DNA of 64,000 bases, taken from Ditylenchus dipsaci. Taxonomy: Eukaryota; Nematoda; Chromadorea; Rhabditida; Anguinidae. Position 1 is the first letter of the stretch. Every line of letters starts with the position of its first letter. Where the stretch lies: positions 62,001 through 126,000 of the forward strand of contig SADC01000086.1 of NCBI GenBank assembly GCA_004194705.1, read 5' to 3'. Below, in pieces: positions 27,625 through 39,783 of this stretch. The translations under genes were made by a program, and so were the position numbers. The notes beneath the pieces are model-generated. The model was not told where the DNA came from. It made no database searches and worked only from the letters and a program-made list of their open reading frames with translations.

Positions 27625-29116
27625 TAGAGATGGGAACAAACAATATATTGGTATTGGGATATTGGGTATTGGGTCAAATAAAGGCGTTAATATTGGTATT
27701 GGGATATTGGTTGGTGACTTTCGAAAATATTGGTATTGGGTTCGACAAAGATATTGGGTGCTAAATAATGAAATTTTTTTAATGGAAATTTCAAATTTTC
27801 ACTCATATTTTCTCAATTTTTTGGCCTAATGGATGACATTAAACAAATTTTATTTATTATTATTTCATTGATTCAGTTAAATTGTCTTTTTTTCAAAGAA
27901 AAAACTTGAAGAGGGTGTGTACTTTAGGTTCGGAATATTTAAAAAGTTATCTCGAGCGGAAAAACAAAATGCAAACAAATTTGTTTTTCCTCTTAACACC
28001 ATCTTTATCAGCAAATATCAACAGTCTCACAATTTTCTGGATCACCACATCAATTATTTTAAAAATTGGCAAGGCAAATAAAAGAACTGCCGCATAGCTT
28101 CAGAGGAAACTCATTTTTTAATTTCGGAACTTCTTACAACCACAAGCGACATTTTTTTATGTGAGTGATGGTGTTAGTCTTGCAGCTAGACTGGTAAACA
28201 GTCAGATCTTGTCGCTGCGAAGAAGTCTTTGCCTGCGAACCACGCATTATATGATATCCAGTGTGGGAACCACGCTCGAATCAAGAACATAATCCAGATA
28301 GATAAAGATGGACGTTGATGATTTGAGAATTGCATTCTCAACTCTAGGGCCAGTTTTTACTAAAGCATATTCTACCAAGATTGAGAGAAAGAGGGAGCAC
28401 GGGGCTCTGCCTGGAAGGGTCAACGCTGGAGCAGTACTCTCGTAGAGAGATAAATTTCATGAAAAATATGTTTTTACCGGATTTCCGCTCAAGACAAATT
28501 TTCGAATATTCCGGACCTAAAGTACACGCCCCTTTAACGAAAATACTTTCCTATACTCAAAATTTTTTGGTGATTATAAAAAACTAATGTCAGAAGTTCT
28601 GACCAGAAAGTGACCCAGAAGTGATTTTTTTCGACAAAATAGAGTTTTCTTTTCCACAATTGTGCAACACCATAACAAGATTTATTTCAAATGATTTCTC
28701 CCACATTCGACAGCTGGTGCAATGACATTAATTTTTCGTCCAAAATCCGATCCCCCAATGTTAATTAGTCCGAAATTCAGATCGTCCGAAATTTAATTCG
28801 TAAAAACTTGAGTTTAAAAATTGCTCGATTATTCGATTTCCGAGCACATTTCAACTAATAACCTAATAAAAACGGAAATAAATCAATTTTCGTTTTTTTA
28901 GGCAAAAATTCAGTTCCAGTGTGTTACTAAATCGAGATAAGACTGAATTATGGACTTTTTTCAATATTTTGGTGAAAAAATAGACTTTTGAAAAAATATT
29001 GGTATTGGGCAATATATTGGGGTCCACATCTTTGAAATATTGGTATTGGTATTGGGTCTAGAGAGGGCCAAAAAATATTGGTATTGGTATTGGGCAAACG
29101 CAAATGCCCATCTCTA
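27625..29116. mobile_element. 1.5-kb hAT element with perfect 8-bp duplication
   Basis: Starts TAGAGATGGG and ends CCCATCTCTA, flanked by TTTAAAAC at 27617-27624 and 29117-29124. Both ends have direct repeats of TATTGGTATTGGG. The interior has no transposase that I can recognise, so it is non-autonomous. It inserted between gene C and duplication copy 2. Confidence 0.8.
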
Positions 29117-29124
29117 TTTAAAAC

Positions 29125-29549
29125 CATGGTGGGGAAAACCGATAAAATTGCCCTATTTTATCGGTTTTTATCGGTTTTATCCCTTTTTATTTATTCCTTA
29201 TTTTTGCTGATTCAGACCCTTTTACTGATTTTTTTTCACCAAAACGATAAAGAAAGGTATAAAGAGAATATTAGCGACCTATTTTACTGCAAAAAACATC
29301 AAATGGCTTTCCTAGTTCACGTTATAAAATGGGTAATATTTAAACGTGCCCGCTAATCTGTGAAAAATGCCCGCTAATTTGTGAAAAATGCCCGCTAATT
29401 TTCGAAAAATTGCCCGCTAATTTTTTTTCTCGTCGTTTTTAGTCAAAACTTCGCGGGAATTCAAATTTTCTAGTCAGAAAATAGCTTGGATTGGTCAGAA
29501 TCCCACCGCGGAATGGCCAGAAGTCCCTGAAAGATGGTTTTTTGGGGTT
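29125..29549. other. Spacer before duplication copy 2
   Basis: 29340-29430 has four near-copies of a GCCCGCTAATTTGTGAAAAAT-like unit. A short inverted TAAAACCGATAAAA-type segment lies at 29135-29180. No exon. Confidence 0.45.
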
Positions 29550-29803
29550 GACCCGAATTCTAAATTTCTTTCAACACAATAATTATCCTAAAAAGAAATT
29601 TTGTCATTTTCAAATATTTATTGTCTTGAGCGGGATTTCGAATTTGACAGTGAGTTTGATATTTAAAGGGAAGTTTTTTGAGCAAATCGACTACGCTTAA
29701 TGTGAATCCGGTGACAAATTGTGAAAAAAAACAAATCTAGATGTTGCTCGAGAAAAAACCGAGAAATTTCTCGAGCAATTTTTCGGGAGTTTTCTCATGG
29801 ACA

Positions 29804-30263
29804 AAACGGAAAAATGCCCGCGTTTGGGGAAAAAGTGCCCGCGTTTTTTCGTTCTAGTCAAAAACGCGTAAAAGTGCCCGTTTTTTGTGAAAATGTGCCC
29901 GCGTTTTGTGAAAATGTGCCCGCTTTTTTAGGAAACCGCTCTATACCAAGGACTGAGTCTGCATTTTTAGCAATCATATAATATACCATTCATTTACTGC
30001 AAAATACTGCAGTTTCAGCTTTAAGAATTACGCTCATATAAAGCATAACGAATATAACAGGGTAATTCAGAAGCGGACATTTTTTCATAAAAAGCGGACA
30101 GTTTTTCACAAAAAGATGGCACTTTTTCAACAAAACGGGCACTTTTTCGAAAAAGCGGCGACATTTTCACAAAAAGCAGGCACTTTTTCGCCTTTTTGAC
30201 TAGAACGAAAAAACGCGGGCACTTTTTCACATAACGCGGGCATTTTTATGTATTGTCCTTTTC
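29804..30263. mobile_element. Foldback insertion with TGCCCGCGTTTT arms
   Basis: Left arm GGAAAAATGCCCGCGTTT with direct repeats of GTGCCCGCGTTTT; right arm has the complement (AACGCGGGCATTTTT). Copy 1 lacks it (position about 19617). A short CTCGAGAAAAAACCGAG segment is duplicated on both sides of the insertion. Confidence 0.6.
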
Positions 30264-30652
30264 TTATTGGCCAAGCTCGAGAAAAAAAACCGAGAAATTT
30301 CTCGAGCAATTTTTGGGAATTTTCTCATTGGCCAAGCCTAAGTGTGACCAATTCTTTGTTTCATAGTTACCATATTCTCTCTATTAGTTCCACATGTGGG
30401 TTTATTTTTCAATCCTCCGAAAATCGGAAAAATTTGGGGTCGATCTCGAAATTTTTGGGTGCTCGACCGAAATCTAAAAAGTGAAATCAGTAGAGCTCGT
30501 GGGAGTTAAGAAAATGTAATAAACATCTTTGTTAATGTCTTCTATGAGCTGAGATAAAGGTCCTCAAAGTAGGAGATGTGAGTTTAATAGAGAGTGTGGA
30601 ACTAATAGAGAGAATACGGTAAGCCCAGTAGTTCGAACAATAACTGTAAAAG

Positions 30653-30853
30653 CAAGTTTTAGTGTATACTAGCAAGAAAACTGAACGTCACCAAGTGCAT
30701 GTTAGCAATTTGTCTGCACATCACAGTCAAATATCCTTGCGCCGACATTTTTCACAGTTCGGAAGACTACTTGAGTGTACCTGGAATCCCAGAGAGCGTA
30801 ATCCAATAACTATGAATAACTACGCTTTTGTGGGATATGAAACCAAGGAAGAG
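30653..30853 (+). CDS. Gene B' exon B5 (duplicate)
   Basis: Same 67 codons as 19943-20143, with Thr to Asn at RNP1 (MNNYAFVGY). Acceptor AAAAG and donor GAG|GTAATA are kept. No copy of exons B1-B4 exists upstream, so B' is a 3' fragment that would need a new promoter or trans source to be expressed. Confidence 0.6.
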
Positions 30854-32565
30854 GTAATATCGGAAAAGGTTTACAAGCTAATAAGTTTCAGAATGAGTTT
30901 TTCGACAGTTGATTTTCGGGTTGACCCTCTCAAGTTCGTTTCCACCTAGGGTCCGACACTATTTTTAGCCCAGTTTTGAGATCTTTTGCCAAACCGGATC
31001 TGTCAGTCTAGTTCCGAAAATCGTAGGGATTATGATTTCAGCAGTCGATTACCGAAAATTTAAAATCAATGCTATTAAGACCCGCGTCACTCGATAAGCC
31101 GGTATCTCTTTTTGAAAATAGGGTGACGGCTTATAGAAATGAGCGGGTCTTTCCATGAGTCTTCATGTACAGAAAAAATTGGCAAGATCAGAATCCTTGC
31201 GATTTTAGAACTAGAATAACGTATCAGATTTGCCAAAAGATCTCAATAACTGGGCTTAAAAAAGTTTCTGGAACCGACGCAGGAATGAACTTGAGATGGG
31301 TGGCGGGCATGGGCGTAGCCAGAAAATCGAAAAAATCTGACAGGAGGGCACCATACGAGGATGGTCCTTTAAGCAAAATAATGAATGATAAAAAAATTCT
31401 AAGACTATCTGTAAAAACAGAATTTCAAAAGACGAGTTCCATGAAAAAATTTCGATAAGTTTAATCGGCCGAATTTCTTGGGACACCCTGTAAGACCACC
31501 CCAGGGATACTGATACCAAGCGATCTTGTATAGAAGTTTGACTGCAACAGCAAGAAAAGACTTGCTGCAAATCAGAAAAATTTGTACGGCAAAAAATCTG
31601 TTTGCGGCAAGAAAAAGATTTCCTTATTTCAGCAGCCCTAGTCGACACCTCAAGTTCGTTTCGTTGCTTTTTGAAGGCTTTTACCAGCGCCGGTTTGGTA
31701 GTCTGCTCCCAAATTTTACTAGTCTTTTTCATAGCCTTACCCCATCCGCTCTTATTATAAGCCATGGCGTATAGTTAAAGAGGGCCTTTTGTGGTCTGAA
31801 ATTTCTATATTTCAAGTTCTAGTGAGAAAAACATCGAACAATATGATTTCCAGCTACCTTCCCATACCGATACTGTTCAGCCGCATAAATAATAGCTTTT
31901 GTCAAAATAAATGTCGATGAAAAGATAACATCCATTGCACCATTCGAAAGCTCTTTGACTTCTCTACAAAATAACATGTCAACTGTTTTTTTTAGAAAAA
32001 TACAGGGCTGAGAAACGGACGGTTAAGTTAAAAAAAAAAGTAAAAAACCCTCTTTTTGCTTTATTTTTAGCCTTTTTTGTCTTGTCTAACTTCAACCGTC
32101 CGTTTCTCAGCCCTGTATTTTTCTAAAAAAAAAAGTTGACACGTTGTTTTGTAGAGAAACCGAAAAGCTTCCGAATGGTGCAATGGATGTTATCTTTTCA
32201 TCGACATTTCATTTGAGAAAAAACAGTCATTTTTCTTAGATTTTCCTTTATTTTGACTGGAAATCGACGCTTTTATGTTGATAGTCATAACTTTTTCGCA
32301 GGAATGATCGAACAAATAAGTTTGACCTACTAAATTGTATCCGAGACACAGGGCTTATGCTTAGAAGTATTAAAAAAAAATCTGTGAACAGTCTCTGTTT
32401 TGTTGCCGTTTTCCAAGTTGGACACTCTAAATGCGTCTATATATATAATATTTTTCGGTTTTTCGACAAGAACTTTTAGGCGCACTTTTAAAGTAACTAA
32501 TTTTTTCGCATGAAGCAACTTTTTTAGCCGTTTTAGATGCCATGGTAAAAAAAATATGCATTAAA

Positions 32566-32779
32566 AGACCCTACTATAGAATACCCCCCCCCCCAAATTT
32601 TTCCTTCTAAAACTTAAGTGAAGACTACCCAAATTTATGTCCCAGACCCCGGAAAATATGCGTAAAGTCTTTATTAGTCACACTGAGGGCTAAGCCTAAA
32701 CTTGTTGTTTGCAAGGGTAGTTACAGCATTTTTTAAAGGTCGGATTTGGGGGGGGGGATGTGTAATCAATAGTAGCGCC
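32566..32779. mobile_element. Element inserted in copy 2, CATTAAA duplication
   Basis: Begins with ACTATAGAATACCCCCC and ends GGGGGG...AATAGTAGCGCC. CATTAAA flanks both ends (32559-32565, 32780-32786), and copy 1 has a single uninterrupted site near 21860. The same GGCGCTAGTAGCG-type end recurs at 43377-44070 and 44290. Confidence 0.65.
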
Positions 32780-33256
32780 CATTAAAGTTTCAAAAACAGG
32801 CTTAACTGCAAAAAACGGGCTGCGTCCATAAATGTGATACGGAGTCAATCGATGGAGAAAAATCTCGGATATGTTTCTTTTTGGTGCAAAAAAGAAATTT
32901 TTTTGTGCAAATTTACTTTTTTCAACGCAAATTTTGGTTTTGCGTTTTTCTATTCAACTTTTTAAGCCTTTTTCTCAAAGTGATAGCACAATCAGGTAGC
33001 CCTACGATTCTAGTTTCTAACGAGATATCATTTACTGCAACACTTTTGTAGAATGTAACACAAAGAGGTAGAAATATTACGCAAGTCATAAAAATGATTC
33101 GGTTCATACTTTTTGCTTTCTGTAGTACTTTTTGCGAAAATATGACCTCATCAGAAACTAGAATCGCAGGGCTACCTGATGGTGTTGTCACTTTTGAAAT
33201 TTTTTTTTATATTTCAACAGAAAAACGCCAAACCAAAAGTTGTACACAAAAAAGGT

Positions 33257-34093
33257 CTTTACATAGCTTTGACAATTAGATAATTCAAAAAGCGCCTATT
33301 TGAATAATCAGATACTTCAAAAAGATGATATTACGCCAATTAAGATAGTTCGCCAATCGCTTATTTCGTTTATAATACGTTTTGACAATCGGATGATTTA
33401 CCGAAAGCTACTTCGACAATCACTAACTTTGCCATATAGTTTTGTGTGTTCCCCAACGTCTGCGCACTGTATTGTCGAAATATGTGCTATGGTGAAATGT
33501 AAATTAGCTAAATATACTGAATATGAATCATCCGATTGTCAAAACGTATTATAAACGAAAAAAGCGATTGGCGAACTATCTTAATTGGCGTAATATCATC
33601 TTTTTGAAGTATTTGATTACAGTCAAACCTCTTTAAACCGGCACCCACAAAAGTTCGTTCCAGCCTTGGGTCCGACACTTTTTTTAACCCAATTTTTGAA
33701 AGCTTTTAGCAGTTCTGTTTCGACAGTCTGGTCGGAAATATCGTGAGGATTCGATTTTGCCGATCGTTTTTTAAAATCCTGCAATTTCATCATTAAAAAA
33801 TCAAAACCTCTTTAAACCGGCACCCTATTTCGAAATGGGGTGCCGGTTTAAAGAGGTTTGATTTTTAATGATGAAATTGCAGAATTTTAAAAAACGATCG
33901 GCAAAATCGGAATCCTCACGATATTTCCGACCAGACTGTCGAAACAGAACTGCTAAAAGCTTTCAAAAATTGGGTTAAAAAAAGTGTCGGACCCAAGGCT
34001 GGAACGAACTTTTGTGGGTGTCGGTTTGAAGAGGTTTGACTGTATTCAAATAGGCGCTTTTTGAATTATCTAATTGTCAAAGCTATGCAAAGC
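33257..34093. mobile_element. Foldback insertion in copy 2, with nested pogo MITE
   Basis: Outer arms: AGCTTTGACAATTAGATAAT and GATGATATTACGCCAATTAA, inverted at 33580-33615 and 34045-34083. Copy 1 (near 22340) lacks the whole block. At 33618-34044 inside it lies a 427-bp near-perfect palindrome with TACAGTCAAACCTCTTTAAA ends, a later pogo/Tigger-type insertion. Confidence 0.7.
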
Positions 34094-34348
34094 CCAAAAA
34101 AGTAAATTTGCACCAAAAATTCTTTTGCGCCAAAAAAATCCATATCCGAAAATCTCACTTACAAAACGGGGTGGAAACATCTGAGATAAAAAAACAAGAT
34201 ATGTAAAAAAAAGTATGCGAATTTAAGTAGAAGTCGATTTCAAAAAGTAGCCGCGAAATTCCCTTCTTTATAAAGGGCGATTTTTCGGACAGCTAAAATA
34301 TAATTTTGGACGTTCAACCATATCATTACTCTAGAAAATTATTTGTAG

Positions 34349-34514
34349 GCTGACAGGGCACTTGCTCATACTTGTCATGAAATCGAGGGCTTTGCAGTTG
34401 AAGTTGGCAGAGCAATACCTTCAGGTTAACCTGAAATTTATTGAAATCGACCTCAATGTTGTTCTAATTATCGATGGTTTAGGTCGTAAAAAGAAGCTAT
34501 TACTACTGAACTAG
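34349..34514 (+). pseudogene. Gene B' last exons, frameshifted tail
   Basis: 34349-34424 matches B6 (ADRALAHTCHEIEGFAVEV) and 34483 onward matches B7 after the same short intron. One A is missing from the run after CGT, so the frame becomes GRKKKLLLLN and stops at 34512-34514 instead of giving the acidic tail. Confidence 0.7.
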
Positions 34515-35033
34515 AGGATACAGCAGACAAGTCTGACGAAACTAAACCAGAGAATTCTGACGACATTAAACCAGAATGACTATAATTAGTTTTGATCTAT
34601 AAGTTAATGATTTCTGGCACTATACTGATTGAACTTGGCGCTAAACATAGCTTGACGATGGGTCCGCTTCGTTTCCCCTCAAGCTCGTTTCCCCTCAAAG
34701 GTTGTTTCCTCTCAAAAACGACCTCTCGTTTCCCCTCCCTCTGTAAAATTAATGAAAAATTATGGTACCTCATTCACAACATCTACATCAATTCGTCCAC
34801 AGACCATTTCGTCCACAAAGTTTTTATCATCTGTAAGAGCTGAAAACCCAAACGATTCAATTCAAAATTGTATTCTGAAAACGGTTAAATTTGAACCGGA
34901 GTCCTCTACTCGGACTGATTGCACCCAGATAGGTCGAACAAGTAACCTTGGTAATGAGTATATGGACTTCTACACCACGTAAACACTCTAAATTATGATA
35001 AAAATAAAGGCATGCACCCAGCTGGGTTCAAAC

Positions 35034-37888
35034 CAGTGATGTAAATTTCTAAACACCCGCACCGGCACCCGCACCGGCACCGGCTCCAAAAATTTTTCCA
35101 CCCGCACCGGCCTCTAGAGTTTTACGCACCGCACCGGCACCGGCCCCCAAAATTTTCCGCACCAGCACCGGGTCGGTGCCGGCGCGGGTCGGTGCCGCAC
35201 CGGTGCCCATACGGCACCTTATTGTTTTTATAGTTATGAAGACAGCAAGTTTCTCATGTATTTTATTTCTTAACAATATGCAGCATGAATTAAATACATA
35301 TGTAATTAAAAAGAAATGTATTCTCGGTTAAAGTTTAGCAAAACTTTTCGTCTAATAAGTTTGGGTCCAGATCTTACTTTGTGGCTGCTCGTTGCAAGAG
35401 TTAACTGAGAGAACAGCCTTTCAACACCGGCTGAGCTCGCAGGAATGGATAGAATGTTTGGTGCCAGCGTCTTTAGAATTGGGTACGGCTCTGCACTGGC
35501 GCCGCTCCGACACTCTATGGCCTTGAAGGCTTGTTTACTATCTACTGCCAAACAGGCTTTGATTTCCTCGTCAATTGACTGTTTTGGGGCCTCGATGGAA
35601 GACACCTCAAAACAAGAGACATCTAATGTTACTCACGTTATTAAAAACTTACTTTTACTTGTATTGATCCGAAGCCAAATGGATCTGAAGCGATAAAACC
35701 TGGCTTTTTAGTTGTTGCTTCAGTAGTTGATTCATCCACGTTTTCGCGGTATGATTTCCTCATCGCTCTGATTGCGTCACTTAGTTTCTTCTTGTCCTCA
35801 TCCATGACGAAATGTGCTAAGGATGGATTTAATGTGGTTGCTGCGATATAAAGTGGATCCTTGGCGTTGTTTCCGGAACAAAGTACGTAGTTAAACCTGT
35901 TCCGCAGGCTTCTTTTTAACTCATTCACAATGTCTGGAAGGTTGCTCTTTTTCTAAAATACTTTAAATGACTCGTTGGTTCGAAAGTTTTAACAATAAAT
36001 ATCTTTTACGTCAAGCAGTTTCAAGAGATTTTTGATTCCGAGGTATAATAGCGAAATTGTTGGTTCTCGATCTTGCTCCAACTTTTTCGCGAATTGGCGA
36101 AATGGAGTTATAATGCTCAACACTTTTTCAATTGTATTCAAATCATCATTGTTAATAAATGGAGAACTTTGTTTCAAGCAGACTGCGTTTATGTGATCAG
36201 AAATCTCGAGAACTCGGCATATTTCATCTCTAACGAATTCCATCTAGTGTTTTCAGGGAAAAGTATTTTTTTCTTAAATAACCTGTACAGCTCACTTGTT
36301 GCTTTGTGTGATTTTTCAAATTTGCGCAAAACTTTGAAGATTCTCTAAAAAATCCACGTTATTAAAGTTAATTCGATTTTACAATTTTACCTCTTTCAGG
36401 TCTGTCATTTCAAAGTCTGATTCAAAAGCGTCTTTCAGCACCAATTGGAGCATGTGAACGGAGCATTTGATGTGGTTGTTGAATGTGAAAACCGATTGTT
36501 GTTCGACAACTTCAGATTCTTGTTCCTCATCTGCAATCCACAATGGCTCTGCTTCCACTTTATTACCTGTTTCTTCGTTTACATCGTCTTCCTCCTCTTC
36601 TTGATCCTCATCCATTTCCATCAGAACCGGATTAAAAATGCGGCACGCATATTTGCAGCAGAATCAGTGATGAATCGGACTGGTTGATTTGTGATCCCAA
36701 TTTGATTCAATTTGTTGTTAATCACCTGTCTAAAAATATATTTTATAAGCTTAATGAAAATCTTCCATCAGATTCGCAAAATAACTACCTTATGTATACT
36801 GAAGTGTGACTAACTTTCAACTCGATTATGTCAAGTCCAACGTGTTCAATTTTTCCGCTAGCCGAGAAAAAATAAGCAATTACTCCTAAAAAGCTGTAGC
36901 GCATCCCTTTTGTGGTCGCAATATCACAGGACAATGACAGGTGTTTGGCTTCTTCGATAATTGTTGTTTTTCTGGCGTTCAAAATCTCAAACTCATTTTC
37001 AATGAGCTTGTCGAGGGTGTTTCTTCAAAACAAAGCTTCAAAAATAAAATTGAAGAAATATTCTACCTGGATGGTGTCTGAGTATGACTGATGAAAATTG
37101 TTTTAAGTAGTTGTACTCAACGTGCACTATAGGAAAAGTGGTTGTCGCTGCATATAAAGCAAAAAAAAGAAATGCTAGCTTTGAACATCTCACTACAGGG
37201 AATGGTATTCGGGGCTGTTTCTTTGATTGTTCAGCTTCCTCGACAATTTTATTGAGCTCTTTCACGTGGTTGCGTTGAAAATGACGAAGGACATTGCTGG
37301 CCTTGCATCGATTTCGGCAGGGACTCGGCAGATTTCGCACTTTTTTGTGTCGTAGTTGAAATAGTTATCAAAAAAGCTTCCTGTTATCCCCAGCTCCTTT
37401 AAACTTTTCATCTTCTCTTGTTCTTCGCCAGTTGAAGGTTTCATTCTTTTTTGCGGTGATGGTCCTTCAGTAAACGTTTCTGCTCGTTCAGTGGGCGAAC
37501 CATTGACAAAGGCAGTGATCAGGCAGGAAAAAAAGATAAGGAAAACAACATGTTCATACTAAAAAAATTTGATTTTATCCGAGAAAATAAAATAAAACTA
37601 ATAATAACACAAATCTAAGGACTAAACTGCAAGCAAGAAATAAAAAAAGCGAAGCGGACACCAAGCGATTGTCAAAATGCCATGAAAATTTGAAATAAAA
37701 TTTGCCGCCTATATTTGGTCAATGAAAAATCACATATAATTTTTATGCTGCCGGTGCCGGCGCGGCCTAAAAAAATTACGCACCGGCACCAGCACCGGCT
37801 GCAAAAAATTTTTCCACCCGCACCGGCACCGGCCTCCAAATATTTCCGCACCGCTGCCGGTGCGGCACCCGGTGCGGTGACATCACTG
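35034..37888 (-). mobile_element. hAT transposon with damaged transposase
   Basis: Ends CAGTGATGT at 35034 and ACATCACTG at 37888, a 9-bp inverted terminal repeat of hAT type. Both subterminal regions are dense in CACCGGCACCGG words. The flanking 8-mers (GTTCAAAC, CTTATAAC) agree at five positions. Copy 1 shows the empty site at about 23270 (GGTTCGAACC). The element has inserted into a tRNA-like box B word. Confidence 0.8.
35306..37444 (-). pseudogene. hAT transposase, BED finger plus dimerisation domain
   Basis: Multi-exon minus-strand gene. In order: BED-type zinc finger split by a frameshift (KKCEICR, then VLRHFQRNHVKELN) at 37260-37340; catalytic core pieces SCDIATTKGMRYSFLGVIA (36840-36940) and FITDSAANMRAAF (36650-36700), followed by a frameshift and an acidic tract; CSVHMLQLVLKDAF (36425-36470); ITPFRQFAKKLEQD (36050-36110); LDP-like ATTLNPSLAHF (35815-35850); and the C-terminal hAT dimerisation motif SIPASSAGVERLFSQ (35395-35440), stop at 35306. 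With at least two frameshifts it is probably inactive. Confidence 0.75.
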
Positions 37889-39640
37889 CTTATAACTTCT
37901 CCCGCAGGTCGAATTTCGACATCTCTAAACGCCAATTGACTCAGAATTGCATGGAATTTTTTTTAGTATTTCAAGTCAGAAACACAATTATCGCTTGGTA
38001 TCTCCTGTGGTTTTGTCTTATGCATCCGGAAGCCATCCACAGACTAGGACCGAACCACACGGAAGACCAAGCGAGAATCGTGTTTTAAACTTTATGTGAC
38101 AAAAATTTCCATGAATTTCTGAGTCGATTAGCGTATAGAGAATGTCGAAATTCGACCTAAGCGGAAACTTATGACCCTTCGAAACACTCTGTACTAAAAC
38201 ATAGTCGAGATTCTGGGCTTTCATTTTAGCTATCATACAACGATGTCCTATTCCATGCCATCCTACCCAGAACTATCCAGAACTTGGAACTTATTTAGTC
38301 GGGGCACATTTCAGAATATTTGTAAATCAGAGTTAAAAGTCTGCTGAGTAATTTTCAATCCAAAAAACGATAAAAACGTTGTTTTCGACTTTTTTCCTAA
38401 CATAAAAATTTAATTTTTTCAAGAAAAAATTGACTAAAATTTGGCCAAAATCTTAATTTACCTGATTTTTCAAGACAAAAAGTCAGATTCGTTCAATTTT
38501 TTGATAAAAAAAATTGAATTTTTATGTATAAAAGTGTCGAAAAACAACGTTTTTATCGTCTCGGGATATAAAATTACTTAGGAGACTTTTAAACCTGATT
38601 TACGATAAATTCTAAAATACGCAAACCCCCCAACCCTGAACTGATTTCTGAACTGATTTTGGTGTGTGAGAATTCCTATCTGGTTCTTCATAAATTCTGA
38701 CTCTAGAAAGTCATTGAACGCGTTGACAAATAAATAAAATTGCGGGCATACAAACCACGGCATACAAACCTTTGAAGTTTTGTTCGAAAAAGAAAAGAGG
38801 GTTCTTCGACATTCCAATGCGGATTTAAAATTTCAAAAACGATAGGAAAGTGAGACTTAATTAAAATGTTTTTAAATCGACAACGAGTTGAGATAACGAA
38901 TTAAACTTCTTTTTAACACAATGGTAGACTCAGGGCACTCAAATAAATCATTGTACAAATAGTTTAGGCACGAATCTCAAAAGTTATGGACAAAAAAGGG
39001 TGGACTACGTTTCACCGTCACTATTTTCACCGTTCACTAAATTCACCTTCAGCATTTTAGGATCGCTTTTTAGATCTAAGTTTTTCTGAATCTTCAAACG
39101 TTTCGGTACCAAATTGTTGCCCTGAATGTCAGCTGTATTTTGGTACTACAATTTCTGAAAAAAACGAAAATTTTAAGTTCTAAACTATAAAAGACACTGA
39201 CCCTGCGTTCTACGGTGCTGAAAAAGTGTGAGAGCGAGCGCCTTTTATAGTTTAGAACTAAAAATTTTTGTTTTTTTCAGAAATTGTAGTACCAAAATGC
39301 AGCTGACATTCGGGGCGACAATTTGGTACCGAAACTCTTGTAAATTCGGAAAATTTTAGATCTAAAAAGCGCTTCTAAAATGCTGACGGTGAATTTAGTG
39401 AACAGTGAAAATAGTGAACTGTGAAATTAGGCTGACGGTGAAACGTAGTGCACCCCAAAAAAAGGCGGGTGAACAAGTTGAAGCAACCCGTACATCTAGA
39501 AAGACATGGATTGATTGACTTTTCGGCGTGTTAAAGTGACAAAAAAATTGAGAAAATAGTCAGCTAGAGTCTTTTTTCACTTATCTTATAATACGAGACA
39601 AGATAAAGGCTCACGAGGCAACAATACCGTCGGCAATAAA
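37889..39640. other. Repeat-rich stretch between hAT and the membrane gene
   Basis: Holds a foldback at about 38300-38615 (ACGATAAAAACGTTGTTTTCG pairs with its complement at 38535) and one at 38998-39465 (listed). Near 38060 a tRNA-like CCGAACCACACGG word. No exon supported. Confidence 0.45.
38998..39465. repeat. Foldback element, arms about 200 bp
   Basis: Left GGACTACGTTTCACCGTC pairs with GACGGTGAAACGTAGTGCA; further in, TTTCGGTACCAAATTGT pairs with ACAATTTGGTACCGAAA. The loop is near 39215. Non-coding. Confidence 0.7.
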
Positions 39641-39783
39641 TTTATTCAACATTAAAATGTACCCGAAGAACAACTAATCGCACAAACAGTCAAAATCTAT
39701 TCAATTCATTTAGGCTCCCATCGTCTGCTCTAAGTTAGAAAGGTTACTAGCCATAAAGACACTACAATTGAAATTACCTTCTT

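Larger units (their letters stand above)
29550..35033. repeat. Segmental duplication, copy 2 (gene B' part)
   Basis: Direct copy of 19370-23280. Compared with copy 1 it has gained a foldback at 29804-30263, an element at 32566-32779, a foldback with nested pogo MITE at 33257-34093 and, at its right end, a hAT transposon. The uninterrupted copy 1 sequence shows each empty site. Confidence 0.85.
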
